Source: Neobacillus sp. PS2-9
GTDB taxonomy: Bacteria; Bacillota; Bacilli; Bacillales; Cytobacillaceae
Assembly: GCF_030915525.1 (NCBI RefSeq)
Contig: NZ_CP133269.1
Location: 1,265,001-1,329,000 of the forward strand
Length of the DNA stretch: 64,000 bases
Direction of reading: 5' to 3'
Shown piece after piece: positions 45,120-53,573 of this stretch (its first letter is position 1; the number at the start of each line of letters is the position of its first letter). The translations under genes were made by a program, and so were the position numbers. The notes under the pieces were generated by a model that did not search any database, had not been told where the DNA came from, and saw only the letters and a program-made list of their open reading frames with translations.

Positions 45120-46325
45120 GTGTTTCCTAAATATATCATTCTCTTTTTATCTTGTTTATTACTATTGAGCGGTTGTAAAACAGGAAAAAGAGAATTAAGC
45201 GATCTAGCACTAGTTATGGCAGTAGGTCTAGATAAAGGAGAGAAAGAAGGAACTATAAAAGTAACCACCCAGATTGCAAGGCCAGCAGATGCAAGAGGTT
45301 CCACAGGGGCTCCTTCCGGGCAAACGGGAGATCCTATTTGGTCTGCTTCCGCAGAAGGTGAAACGATTTTTCAAGCCATACGAAACTTATCCACATTTTC
45401 CAGTCGAAGGGTATTTTGGGCTCATAATCTCATTATTGTTATTAATGAAGACCTGGCAAAGGAAGGAATAAGTGACATTATTGATTTCTTTACACGAAAT
45501 CCAGAACTTAGGATGAGAACTTGGGTTGTTGTCACACCAAATCCGGCAAACCAAGTAGTTAGTACGATGACGGGATTAGAAGTGGTTCCAGGAGAAGCGT
45601 TAGATAAGTTATTCAGGTATACCCCCATTTCAGTACAAGCGCCACGGACACAAATGATTGATTTGCAGTCTGCCTACCTAAATGAAAGTACTCAACCTAT
45701 ATTGGCAAGACTCCATTTTGTAAAACGGGGTGTCTCCAATAAAAAGGAGGGGCAGGCTGGTGCCTACAATCAGGTTGAATTAGCAGGGGCGGGTATCTTT
45801 CGGGAGGATAAGCTTGTAGGAACTTTAAAGCCTGTGGAAGTGAGAGGGATGATTCCTTTTATTGAACCAATTGATACAGGTGTACATATCTTGTCTTGCC
45901 CCGATGACAAAAGTAAAAAAATGACAGTGGAATTAAAGAACCAGAAATTCAGTGTGACTCCTTCTTTTCAAAATAATAAACCGTCGTTTAAGATATCCTA
46001 CCAAACCACGGGAAGTGTAGTGGAGGCAGCTTGTCCCTTTGCGTTAGAGGAAAGAGACAAGGTAAGAGCACTAGAAAAAATGATAGAGAAAGAAAAGAAA
46101 AAAGATTTCGAGAAGATTGTAAAAAAAGCCCAGATTGAATTTAAATCTGATTTCCTTGAACTTGGAAAAGTGTTTAACAATAAATATCCGGTAGAATGGC
46201 GGAAAATTGGGCCCAGTTGGGAAACGATTTTTCCGACAGTAGCAGTTGAGGTTCATACGAAAGCAACAATAAATGATACTGTTTTATTAAAAAAACAGAC
46301 AAAGCCAGGAAGTGTGAAGAACTAA
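45120..46325 (+). CDS. Spore germination receptor C subunit (GerC lipoprotein)
   Basis: 401 residues from GTG 45120 (AAAGGAG upstream). Lipobox LLSGC at Cys19, then GKRELSDLALVMAVGLDKGE, the GerC signature. Three-domain lipoprotein on the outer face of the inner spore membrane; lipidated by the Lgt pathway. It has a positively charged C-terminal helix (EKMIEKEKKKDFEKIVKKAQ). Adjacent to gerB with no gap. Confidence 0.92.
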   Translation: MFPKYIILFLSCLLLLSGCKTGKRELSDLALVMAVGLDKGEKEGTIKVTTQIARPADARGSTGAPSGQTGDPIWSASAEGETIFQAIRNLSTFSSRRVFWAHNLIIVINEDLAKEGISDIIDFFTRNPELRMRTWVVVTPNPANQVVSTMTGLEVVPGEALDKLFRYTPISVQAPRTQMIDLQSAYLNESTQPILARLHFVKRGVSNKKEGQAGAYNQVELAGAGIFREDKLVGTLKPVEVRGMIPFIEPIDTGVHILSCPDDKSKKMTVELKNQKFSVTPSFQNNKPSFKISYQTTGSVVEAACPFALEERDKVRALEKMIEKEKKKDFEKIVKKAQIEFKSDFLELGKVFNNKYPVEWRKIGPSWETIFPTVAVEVHTKATINDTVLLKKQTKPGSVKN

Positions 46326-47441
46326 ATGAAAGTACAGATTTCAAATGGGATTTTTATGGCACTCATAATTAATATGGTATATGCAAAAGCCATTGGTTTA
46401 ACACAAGGATCGATTGCCCGAGAGGTAGGTGGGGATATGTGGATTTCCACATTATTTTCTACCATCCAGGGTTGTTTAATGATGCTATTAACGGTATATC
46501 TAATACGCAAAACTCCAAGCCTCAATATCATTGAACAAAGTGAAGTGCTATTAGGTAAATGGTTTGGGAAAATAATTAGTTTACTTCTCTTCTTCTTTTT
46601 TGTAGGTGCAGCTGGGGCGGTATTTACCACATTTGTTTACCATCTTAAAGATTATTTCTTGCCTGAAGCCCCCACGTTCTTATTTATTTTAGCCGGCATG
46701 GTGATTGCTGTTTTTGCTCTATATCATGGAATTGAGGTCATCGGAAGAATGGCCCTTATCGGTGTTTTTTCCATTTTAATGCTCAATATTTTAATCATTA
46801 TTGGGTCTATGTCTGACTTCGATATCAAGGAGCTGTTACCTATTTTTGATGCTGGGCTGGTTCCAGATGTTTGGGCAAGCAGGCATAATAATACAGACTG
46901 GGCAATGGCGACCTTGATGGCCGCGATGATTTTACCGAAAGTAAAAGAAAATAAAACATGGAGTAAATCGGGAGCATACGGCATTCTCTTAGGGGGAGCC
47001 TTCGTTGTCTTGTGGCCGATTCTTGAGTCAGGTGTTTTATCGGCAGAAGTAGCTGGGCAGTACATTATTTCCTGCATGCAAATGGCAAGAAGCGCAGAGA
47101 TCGGGTTGTTTATCCATCGGTATGAAATGATTATGATTGCATTCTTTGCTCTTTCGTCTATTACTCAAATCATTATGACCTTTTATTGTGCAACGATTTC
47201 CGTTCAACGAATATTTGGTATAAAAAAGTTCAACCGAACCATTATTCCCGTGAGCTTTGTACTAAGTGCTTTTGGGTATTGGGTGGTACTTGATCACCAC
47301 CGGGCCATCAGTTATATTGAGTCCTACTGGGTCTTGCTCGCGATGTCTATCAGCGTTGGTGTGCCTATAATTTTGTTATTGCTAGGGCTTCTATTTAAAA
47401 AGAAACTAAAAAACGCTAATGCTGAAAATCTTGGTACATAA
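46326..47441 (+). CDS. Spore germination receptor B subunit (GerB permease family)
   Basis: 371 residues, ten hydrophobic segments, APC-superfamily-like spore permease (GerAB/TIGR00912): KVQISNGIFMALIINMVYAKAIG, GGDMWISTLFSTIQG, EVLLGKWFGKIISLLLFFFF. It is the likely germinant-binding subunit. The ATG directly follows the gerC stop. Confidence 0.93.
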   Translation: MKVQISNGIFMALIINMVYAKAIGLTQGSIAREVGGDMWISTLFSTIQGCLMMLLTVYLIRKTPSLNIIEQSEVLLGKWFGKIISLLLFFFFVGAAGAVFTTFVYHLKDYFLPEAPTFLFILAGMVIAVFALYHGIEVIGRMALIGVFSILMLNILIIIGSMSDFDIKELLPIFDAGLVPDVWASRHNNTDWAMATLMAAMILPKVKENKTWSKSGAYGILLGGAFVVLWPILESGVLSAEVAGQYIISCMQMARSAEIGLFIHRYEMIMIAFFALSSITQIIMTFYCATISVQRIFGIKKFNRTIIPVSFVLSAFGYWVVLDHHRAISYIESYWVLLAMSISVGVPIILLLLGLLFKKKLKNANAENLGT

Positions 47442-47456
47442 GTAATCCCACAAAAA

Positions 47457-47505
47457 AAGAACCCTATTAGTAAGAAATGAAAAGTCACTTAATAGGATTC
47501 TTTTG
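47457..47505. terminator. Convergent terminator gerB / ytfP
   Basis: Stem of about 15 bp with one mismatch (AAGAACCCTATTA... with ...TTAATAGGATTCTT), A run before and T run after. Confidence 0.8.
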
Positions 47506-47514
47506 CTCTTATAT

Positions 47515-48789
47515 TCAGTGATAACTAGTTTTTGCGAAGAGGGCGGCGTTAGTCCCAGCAAGTCTTCCGGTTACGAGCGCGGAGGTTATATTATAGCCAC
47601 CTGTATACCCGTGAATATCAAGAATTTCCCCACAAAAATATAAGCCGTTCATTAGCTTTGACCCCATGGTTTGCGGTTCAATTTCCTTAACCGAGACCCC
47701 ACCACCGGTTACAAAGGCTTTTTCAAGTGGAAGAGTGCCATTTACCTTAATGAGAAATTGCTTACAGCTTTTAGAAAAACTTCTGATTTTTTCATTAGAA
47801 ATGGTACCACCCTGCTCGGATGGGTCGATGCTATTTTGTTCTAAGAGAAATAGTAAATACCGTTCAGGGAGCAGCCCTTTTAGTGTATTTTTAATACTCT
47901 TTTTAGGTTCGCCTTTTACTAGTTTAATGATTTCTTGAAAAATCTCTTCTTCCTTTTTATCGGGTAGAGCATCTAGACTCATGGTAACCTCTTTTAAGTT
48001 CCATTTCTTCATTGCTTTTACAACAAATTGACTGCAACGTAATACAGCGGGGCCGCTAACGCCAAAATGAGTGAATAGCATGTCCATTCGATGAGAGATG
48101 ATCGGTTTCCCTTTTGGATTTAAGACGCTTAAGTCAATGTCCCGTAAAGATAAACCCTGCAGCGATTTATTTTTGATAAAAGGTTCGTTGGACGTGACAG
48201 GTACCTCAGTAGGAAACAGTTCCGTAATGGTATGCCCCGCTTTTTCTGCCCATGCATACCCATCTCCTGTGGAACCTGTATGGGGAACAGACTTTCCGCC
48301 AACAGCAATCACAATGGATTTGGCTGATAGACGTTGGCCATCCTTTAACAAGACAGCGGATGCCTGACCATCTTCATACATGAGATCCTTTACAGGACTA
48401 TTTTTGAACACTTTTACATTGAGCTTTTCCAATTGATGTAAAAGTGCGTCCACGACCGATTGTGCTTTGTCGGAAACAGGGAACATACGCCCATGGTCTT
48501 CTTCCTTTAATTCGATTCCTAGCTTTTCAAAAAATCTAATTATATCTTCATTACTGAAGATGGAAAAAGCACTGTATAAAAACCTGCCATTTCCTGGCAA
48601 GTGCTTAATGATTTCTTCAACGGGCAGGCGATTCGTCACATTACAGCGTCCGCCCCCAGAAATAGCAAGCTTTCGGCCCAGCTTGTCGCCTTTATCTATT
48701 AAAAGTACTTTCGCGCCTTTTTCACCAGCGGCGATGGCAGCCATTAAACCGGATGGGCCCCCGCCGATGACAATCACATCATAATCCAT
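47515..48789 (-). CDS. ytfP: NAD(P)/FAD-dependent oxidoreductase YtfP (HI0933 family)
   Basis: 424 residues from ATG 48789; another ATG at 48825 would add 12. Both have weak ribosome sites, and [11 protein letters not shown] fits homologues. Dinucleotide fold [15 protein letters not shown], then [18 protein letters not shown] and [19 protein letters not shown], the HI0933/BaiN signature. FAD-binding. Physiological substrate unknown. Confidence 0.88.
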   Translation of the reverse strand: MDYDVIVIGGGPSGLMAAIAAGEKGAKVLLIDKGDKLGRKLAISGGGRCNVTNRLPVEEIIKHLPGNGRFLYSAFSIFSNEDIIRFFEKLGIELKEEDHGRMFPVSDKAQSVVDALLHQLEKLNVKVFKNSPVKDLMYEDGQASAVLLKDGQRLSAKSIVIAVGGKSVPHTGSTGDGYAWAEKAGHTITELFPTEVPVTSNEPFIKNKSLQGLSLRDIDLSVLNPKGKPIISHRMDMLFTHFGVSGPAVLRCSQFVVKAMKKWNLKEVTMSLDALPDKKEEEIFQEIIKLVKGEPKKSIKNTLKGLLPERYLLFLLEQNSIDPSEQGGTISNEKIRSFSKSCKQFLIKVNGTLPLEKAFVTGGGVSVKEIEPQTMGSKLMNGLYFCGEILDIHGYTGGYNITSALVTGRLAGTNAALFAKTSYH

Positions 48790-49007
48790 ATTTACACCAA
48801 CTTTATATTCATTCAAAGATTTCATGTCACTTCATTATAAACATTTCTTGATGAATTAAAACAAATAGGCAAGATTTTAATAAAATTAACTTGATTTGTT
48901 AGTAGCATCGAAGGGAAAAGAGTTGTAAACTACTAATAGTGTGCAAAAAAAGTCGACAGGTACTTTGTGAAAACACGCACGTATTTCTTCGGGTAGGAAG
49001 GGATTTT

Positions 49008-50636
49008 ATGCAATCTAAGCTTTTAAGAGGAACATTTATATTAACTATAGGAACGATACTTTCCAAAATTTTGGGGTTAATTTACGTTATTCCATTCTTT
49101 CAAATTGTCGGGCGTCAAGGGACGGTCCTTTATCAATTTTCATATGTTCCTTACACCATTTTTATTAGTGTCGCCACAGCAGGTGTACCGTTGGCGGTCT
49201 CCAAATTTATTTCTAAATATAATGCACTTGAAGAATACGCTGTTGGCAGGAAGCTATTTAAATCTGGATTAATGATTATGCTCATCACTGGATTTGTTGC
49301 CTTTTTAGCCATGTATTTTGCTTCCCCTATGTTGGCTGAAATGAGTACACAAGGTGAAAAAGCGAATTTAAAAGATGTCACAACCGTGATGAGAGCAGTT
49401 AGCTTTGCTTTAATTGTTGTTCCGTTCATGAGTTTGATCAGAGGATATTTTCAGGGCCATCAATCGATGGGGCCATCGGCACTTTCTCAAGTAGTAGAAC
49501 AAATAGTACGGATTCTATTTACACTACTAGGTGCTTATGCAGTTTTAAATATTTTCCATGGAAAAATGGTAACGGCAGTTAGTGTAGCTACCTTTGCTGC
49601 TTTTATTGGAGCTATTGGTGGACTTGCCGTTTTATTTTGGTACTGGTATAAAAGAAAGCCGTATTTAGACGAGCTTCTTGAACATGATAAGGGTACGATG
49701 GATATCTCACTCAAGGAAATCTATAAAGAAATCTTTATTTCTGCCTTTCCATTTGTTTTAGTGGGCATTGCGAATCCATTATTTCAGGCGATTGATCAGT
49801 TTACTTTTACAAAGGCGATGGCGGAAATTGGGAAATCGGCGAAAGTCGCTGAATCTTTCTTCTCCATGTTGAATTTCGAGTCGCACAAGATTGTCATCAT
49901 CCCCGTGTCACTCGCAACAGCTTTTTCGTTAACGCTTGTTCCTAGTATTACGAAGGCTTTTGTTGAGAACGACAGGAAAAATATGAATCGGCAATTAAAT
50001 CAAACCTTTCAGGTCTTATTATTCTTAACGCTCCCGGCTTCGATTGGTCTTTCCTTGCTGGCTGAGCCTATTTACACCGTCTTTTATCAGCATGACTTAC
50101 TTGGAGCAGAAGTATTAAGGGCCTATGCACCGGTTGCGATTCTATTTTCTCTTTACTCAGTTACAGCTGCCATTTTACAAGGTATTAATGAACAACGATT
50201 TACAATCTTAAGTCTCCTTGTAGGATTATTAATAAAATTATCGTTAAACATTCCTTTAATAAAAATGATGGAAACAAAAGGGGCTGTACTCGCTACCACA
50301 CTTGGGTACCTTGCAGCCATTATTATCAATATCATCGTTATAAAAACGTATTCTCGTTACCCATTCCGACTTGTTTGGCGAAGGGGTTTATTAATCATGA
50401 TCTTTGCTGGATTAATGTGGGCAGGGACAGAGGCCGTCTATAAGTTCCTATCATTATTCCTATCTCCAGCATTGAAAGGGCAATCTATTTTGTTAATTTT
50501 AGTTAGTGCAGGAGTAGGGGCAGCTATCTATTTTTATTTAGGCTTAAAATCAGGCCTTGCCAGCCGCTTATTTGGAACTAGGCTTGAGCGTTTAATGACA
50601 AAGTTAAAATTGCCAAGAAGGAGGGGTACTGCTTGA
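49008..50636 (+). CDS. ytgP: Lipid II flippase / polysaccharide transporter YtgP (MurJ type)
   Basis: 542 residues from ATG 49008 (GGAAGGGA upstream); the frame is open from 48939. Fourteen or so helices of the MVF/MOP family: LLRGTFILTIGTILSKILGLIYVIPF, GQSLMP-like GHQSMGPSALSQVVEQI, SLTLVPSITKAF. In B. subtilis YtgP (MurJ) flips lipid II, partly redundant with Amj. It overlaps ytzG by 4 bases. Confidence 0.92.
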   Translation: MQSKLLRGTFILTIGTILSKILGLIYVIPFFQIVGRQGTVLYQFSYVPYTIFISVATAGVPLAVSKFISKYNALEEYAVGRKLFKSGLMIMLITGFVAFLAMYFASPMLAEMSTQGEKANLKDVTTVMRAVSFALIVVPFMSLIRGYFQGHQSMGPSALSQVVEQIVRILFTLLGAYAVLNIFHGKMVTAVSVATFAAFIGAIGGLAVLFWYWYKRKPYLDELLEHDKGTMDISLKEIYKEIFISAFPFVLVGIANPLFQAIDQFTFTKAMAEIGKSAKVAESFFSMLNFESHKIVIIPVSLATAFSLTLVPSITKAFVENDRKNMNRQLNQTFQVLLFLTLPASIGLSLLAEPIYTVFYQHDLLGAEVLRAYAPVAILFSLYSVTAAILQGINEQRFTILSLLVGLLIKLSLNIPLIKMMETKGAVLATTLGYLAAIIINIIVIKTYSRYPFRLVWRRGLLIMIFAGLMWAGTEAVYKFLSLFLSPALKGQSILLILVSAGVGAAIYFYLGLKSGLASRLFGTRLERLMTKLKLPRRRGTA

Positions 50637-51352
50637 GAATTGATAAAATGCTAGCTAACCTTGGTTTTGGTAGCCGAAAAGAAGTAAAGCAACTTCTAAA
50701 AAGCGGCTCAGTTAAAGTAGATAATGTTGTGGTGAAAGATGCAAAACAGCATGTTGATCCGGAGAAACAAACCGTCACGCTTAACGGTGAGGTCATTGAA
50801 TATAGAGAATTTATCTATTTAATGATGAACAAACCTCCAGGCGTTTTATCAGCAACGGAGGATAATAATAGTGAAACGGTCATTGATCTATTGGAACTTG
50901 AAGACCAAGTGTATGAGCCTTTTCCTGTTGGAAGATTGGACAAGGATACAGAGGGCTTATTGTTAATCACCAATGACGGTCAATTGGCTCATCGATTGCT
51001 GACACCGAAAAAACATGTTCCGAAGACCTATTTTGCTGTGATTGAAGGAGAAGTAACAGAAGCGGATATTACTGCCTTTGCTCATGGTGTAACATTGGAT
51101 GACGGCTACGAAACAAAGCCAGGTGAATTAAAGATATTGAAATCTGGAATTCGTTCCGATATAGAATTGACGATCACCGAAGGGAAATTTCATCAAGTAA
51201 AAAGAATGTTCGAAGCGGTAGGAAAAAGAGTTGTATACCTCCAGCGTATTTCCATGGGACCACTTGCATTAGACGAAACCCTTGAGTTGGGAGAATACCG
51301 CGAATTAACTGATGAAGAAATCGAGCTTTTGATGAATTATCAAGTGAAATAG
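50633..51352 (+). CDS. ytzG: Pseudouridine synthase YtzG (RsuA family)
   Basis: 239 residues from TTG 50633, overlapping the ytgP stop (TTGA); AAGGAGGGG upstream. N-terminal S4 domain MRIDKMLANLGFGSRKEVKQLLKSG, catalytic motif GRLDKDTEGLLLITNDG with the aspartate, and EGKFHQVKRMFEAVG. Modifies a uridine in rRNA, probably 16S U516-type. Confidence 0.93.
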   Translation: MRIDKMLANLGFGSRKEVKQLLKSGSVKVDNVVVKDAKQHVDPEKQTVTLNGEVIEYREFIYLMMNKPPGVLSATEDNNSETVIDLLELEDQVYEPFPVGRLDKDTEGLLLITNDGQLAHRLLTPKKHVPKTYFAVIEGEVTEADITAFAHGVTLDDGYETKPGELKILKSGIRSDIELTITEGKFHQVKRMFEAVGKRVVYLQRISMGPLALDETLELGEYRELTDEEIELLMNYQVK

Positions 51353-51355
51353 AGG

Positions 51356-51384
51356 AAAAGCAGCTTTGCATGAGCTGCTTTTTC
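51356..51384. terminator. Terminator of ytgP-ytzG
   Basis: 10-bp stem (51356-51365 with 51373-51382), T tail; it also reads as a terminator for the convergent hydrolase. Confidence 0.85.
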
Positions 51385-51387
51385 TAT

Positions 51388-52233
51388 TTATTTTAAAAAT
51401 TGTTGGGGCAATGAGCGAATCAGCGTCCTGTTTAGAAAATCCACTACAAGCTGGTTGAATTCCAATGGTTTTTCCATATTCATCATGTGGGCAGTGCCAG
51501 GAATCACAACTAACTGTGAACCCGTAATCTTTTCATGAAGGAGCTCTGAAATTGCACTGAAATCAGGGAAATCGATATCAGGGGAGATAATCAACGTTGG
51601 AACAGATATGTTCCCAACCAATTCCAATGTTTTCTTTTCTGGTAAAATCATTTTGCCCGTACCGTTCTCTCTAGTTATATTCCCTGACAGCATGGCAGCA
51701 TATTTCTCTATAATTGCTGGATTGATTTCATCGATAGACCGAAAAGGACCTGCGACCCATGCCTTGCACATTAACTCAACTGCCTCTTCAAGGGACTCCT
51801 TCTGAAATAGCTCATTCACTTCTTTATTATAATTTTGTCTTTCAGGAGAGTAATCAGTCCACCCTAATAATCCTGAGGAAGCCAGAATCAGTTTATCGAC
51901 CATCTCCGGATAGGCTAAGGCAAAGTCCATTGCTAGATTCCCACCAACTGAGAGGCCCACAAGTTCCACTTTTGCCACACCTAGGTATAATAATAAGTTT
52001 TTAGCATCTTCTACTAGTGAAAAATCTTCATCGTGATGACTAGACTTTCCACAGCCTGCATAATCAAAGCGAATAACTTGATAGTACTTGGAGAATTCCT
52101 CGAATTGATCATCCCACATTCTTGAATCTAGAGGATATCCATGCAATAGTAACACGGGGCGACCTTCTCCTTTTACCTCATAAAAAATTGTAGCTCCATT
52201 AATCTCAGCAAATCCAGATTGATAGGTTGACAT
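51388..52233 (-). CDS. Alpha/beta hydrolase downstream of the HTH-F1beta gene
   Basis: 281 residues. VLLLHGYPLDSRMWD (oxyanion), DYAGCGKS, nucleophile elbow GLSVGG, acid in ISPDIDFPDF and His in GTAHMMNME. Resembles 3-oxoadipate enol-lactonase and related esterases. The RBS AGGAGG is inside the 3' end of the upstream HTH-F1beta gene, with only 3 bases between coding regions, so the pair is an operon. Substrate unknown. Confidence 0.85.
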   Translation of the reverse strand: MSTYQSGFAEINGATIFYEVKGEGRPVLLLHGYPLDSRMWDDQFEEFSKYYQVIRFDYAGCGKSSHHDEDFSLVEDAKNLLLYLGVAKVELVGLSVGGNLAMDFALAYPEMVDKLILASSGLLGWTDYSPERQNYNKEVNELFQKESLEEAVELMCKAWVAGPFRSIDEINPAIIEKYAAMLSGNITRENGTGKMILPEKKTLELVGNISVPTLIISPDIDFPDFSAISELLHEKITGSQLVVIPGTAHMMNMEKPLEFNQLVVDFLNRTLIRSLPQQFLK

Positions 52234-52236
52234 TGT

Positions 52237-53277
52237 TCATTCCTCCTTTTTTTTGAGTTCACCCACATAGAAAAGAGTCTCCAGATCCACATCATCCATT
52301 TCCCCTTTTAAGATTCGTTGGACATCTGCGACGGTCATTTGAGTTGAAACTGAAACTCCTTTTTTCTTTGTAAAAGGCTCTGTTATTAAAAATGGTTGTG
52401 TAAAATACGCTTCGAGACGAAGTCCTTTGTGATAAGTCTCTCGCTCAGATGCAGGGATTAGCTCCGTTCCTAGAAAACGTAATTCACGATAACGGCGCAG
52501 GATTTTTTTTGCCTGCTGCTGTGTGTGCAATTGTACTTTCGAAAGCTTTGCTCCTTCAATTAGTACCGAAGTAGAATGGAGTGGATTGATTGCTGGGTAA
52601 ATTTTTCGAGAAACCAGCTCTGCATCAAATTGCAACAGGGTATCTAATGGTCCAAATGGATCTTGTTCATCGACAGCTTCACCCCGTAAGTCGACTAACA
52701 AAGTAGTGGGAGTGACTCCTGCATCCTTTAATTTTTCAATGAGGTCGTAAATTTCCCCGGTTAAAACCATTTGCCGATCCGCAGCGAGAAAGATGGTTTG
52801 TTTGGACATGTTCACCATTTTTTCGAAAGCTTCCTGGACAGAGTAACAGACGTGTTTCGTTTCGTTGATGACATCACTTAAACCCAAAGCATCTTCTTTA
52901 GGTTTCAAGAAGAAGGTTTCAAAACCATTGAGGTTCATACGATGGAAAATCTCTGCTAAAACGACAAGCTGACCCATGCCCGGTCGAGCAACAAATCCGA
53001 TGGTACCCCCGCGTGTTAACGGAGCAAAAAGGTCAATGACTTTAATCCCGGTTTCCAGCATCTCCGCATCTGATCCCCTGATGATTAAATCATCCACGGT
53101 GCATTCTGCAAGGTCTGCAAGAGTGACAAGGGTCTTGACTTCAGCACGTGCTAAAGGAATTTTCCCAGTGCAAAGGTTAGAAACGGTGGCGGGACGTAAT
53201 CCGATTGCAGCGGCTGCAACAGTTAGATTAGGCACACGTTTTCGTAATAATTCAACATTCAGTCTTAATTGATCCAT
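52237..53277 (-). CDS. HTH protein fused to a degenerate F1-ATPase beta-subunit-like domain
   Basis: 346 residues. Residues 1-67 form a Cro/C1-type HTH (LTVAAAAIGLRPATVSNLCTGK, then a LADLAECTVDDLI helix). From 74 the sequence follows the F1 beta subunit: LETGIKVIDLFAPL, GTIGFVARPGMGQLV (P-loop position 97-104, where GxxGxGKT has become ARPGMGQL), TLLVDLRGEAVDEQDPFGPLD, YPAINPLHSTS (227-237), KKILRRYREL (257-266) and QPFLITEPFTKKKGV to the end. The central catalytic part is shortened and the DELSEED stretch is changed. ATP hydrolysis is therefore unlikely; it could sense nucleotide or bind a partner. AAGGAGG before the ATG. I know no named family for this fusion. Confidence 0.8.
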   Translation of the reverse strand: MDQLRLNVELLRKRVPNLTVAAAAIGLRPATVSNLCTGKIPLARAEVKTLVTLADLAECTVDDLIIRGSDAEMLETGIKVIDLFAPLTRGGTIGFVARPGMGQLVVLAEIFHRMNLNGFETFFLKPKEDALGLSDVINETKHVCYSVQEAFEKMVNMSKQTIFLAADRQMVLTGEIYDLIEKLKDAGVTPTTLLVDLRGEAVDEQDPFGPLDTLLQFDAELVSRKIYPAINPLHSTSVLIEGAKLSKVQLHTQQQAKKILRRYRELRFLGTELIPASERETYHKGLRLEAYFTQPFLITEPFTKKKGVSVSTQMTVADVQRILKGEMDDVDLETLFYVGELKKKEE

Positions 53278-53297
53278 GGTAATCCTCCTTTAGATAG

Positions 53298-53364
53298 AAT
53301 TACTCTTTAAAGAAAAATAATTACTCTTAAAAGCAATATATATTCTGAATATTCTTTTTGTCAA
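53298..53364 (-). promoter_or_regulatory. Promoter and tandem operator candidate of the HTH-F1beta operon
   Basis: On the minus strand TTGACA (53364-53359), 18-nt spacer, TATATT (53340-53335). Immediately downstream AAGAGTAATT occurs twice, at 53328-53319 and 53307-53298, exactly 21 bp apart, so both copies face the same side of the helix. A likely self-repression operator for the encoded HTH. Confidence 0.6.
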
Positions 53365-53402
53365 TGATTTAATTGTAAAAAATGGAAGGAGATTAGGACA
53401 GA

Positions 53403-53520
53403 GTGGCCGATAAGTTACATGAAGTGGACGATAAAACCAAAAAGTGGACAAAAAATCACTCAAAGTGGACGAAATAATTTCTAAATCGGCCGATTTTTGA
53501 CCCGAAGTGGTCGATAAATG
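53403..53520. repeat. Array C: six copies of a degenerate 20-21 bp unit
   Basis: The core GTGGACGATAA begins at 53403, 53424, 53444, 53465, 53486 (TCGGCCGAT variant) and 53507; spacing 21, 20, 21, 21, 21. Between the HTH-F1beta promoter and the beta-propeller gene terminator. Confidence 0.85.
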
Positions 53521-53530
53521 AAATTCACAC

Positions 53531-53565
53531 AAAAAAAGGCCCCGCTTTACATGAAAAGGAGGCCT
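53531..53565 (-). terminator. Terminator of the beta-propeller gene
   Basis: Stem AGGCC-TCC / GG-GGCCT spanning 53538-53565, followed on the minus strand by seven T residues. Confidence 0.7.
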
Positions 53566-53573
53566 GTCATCAT

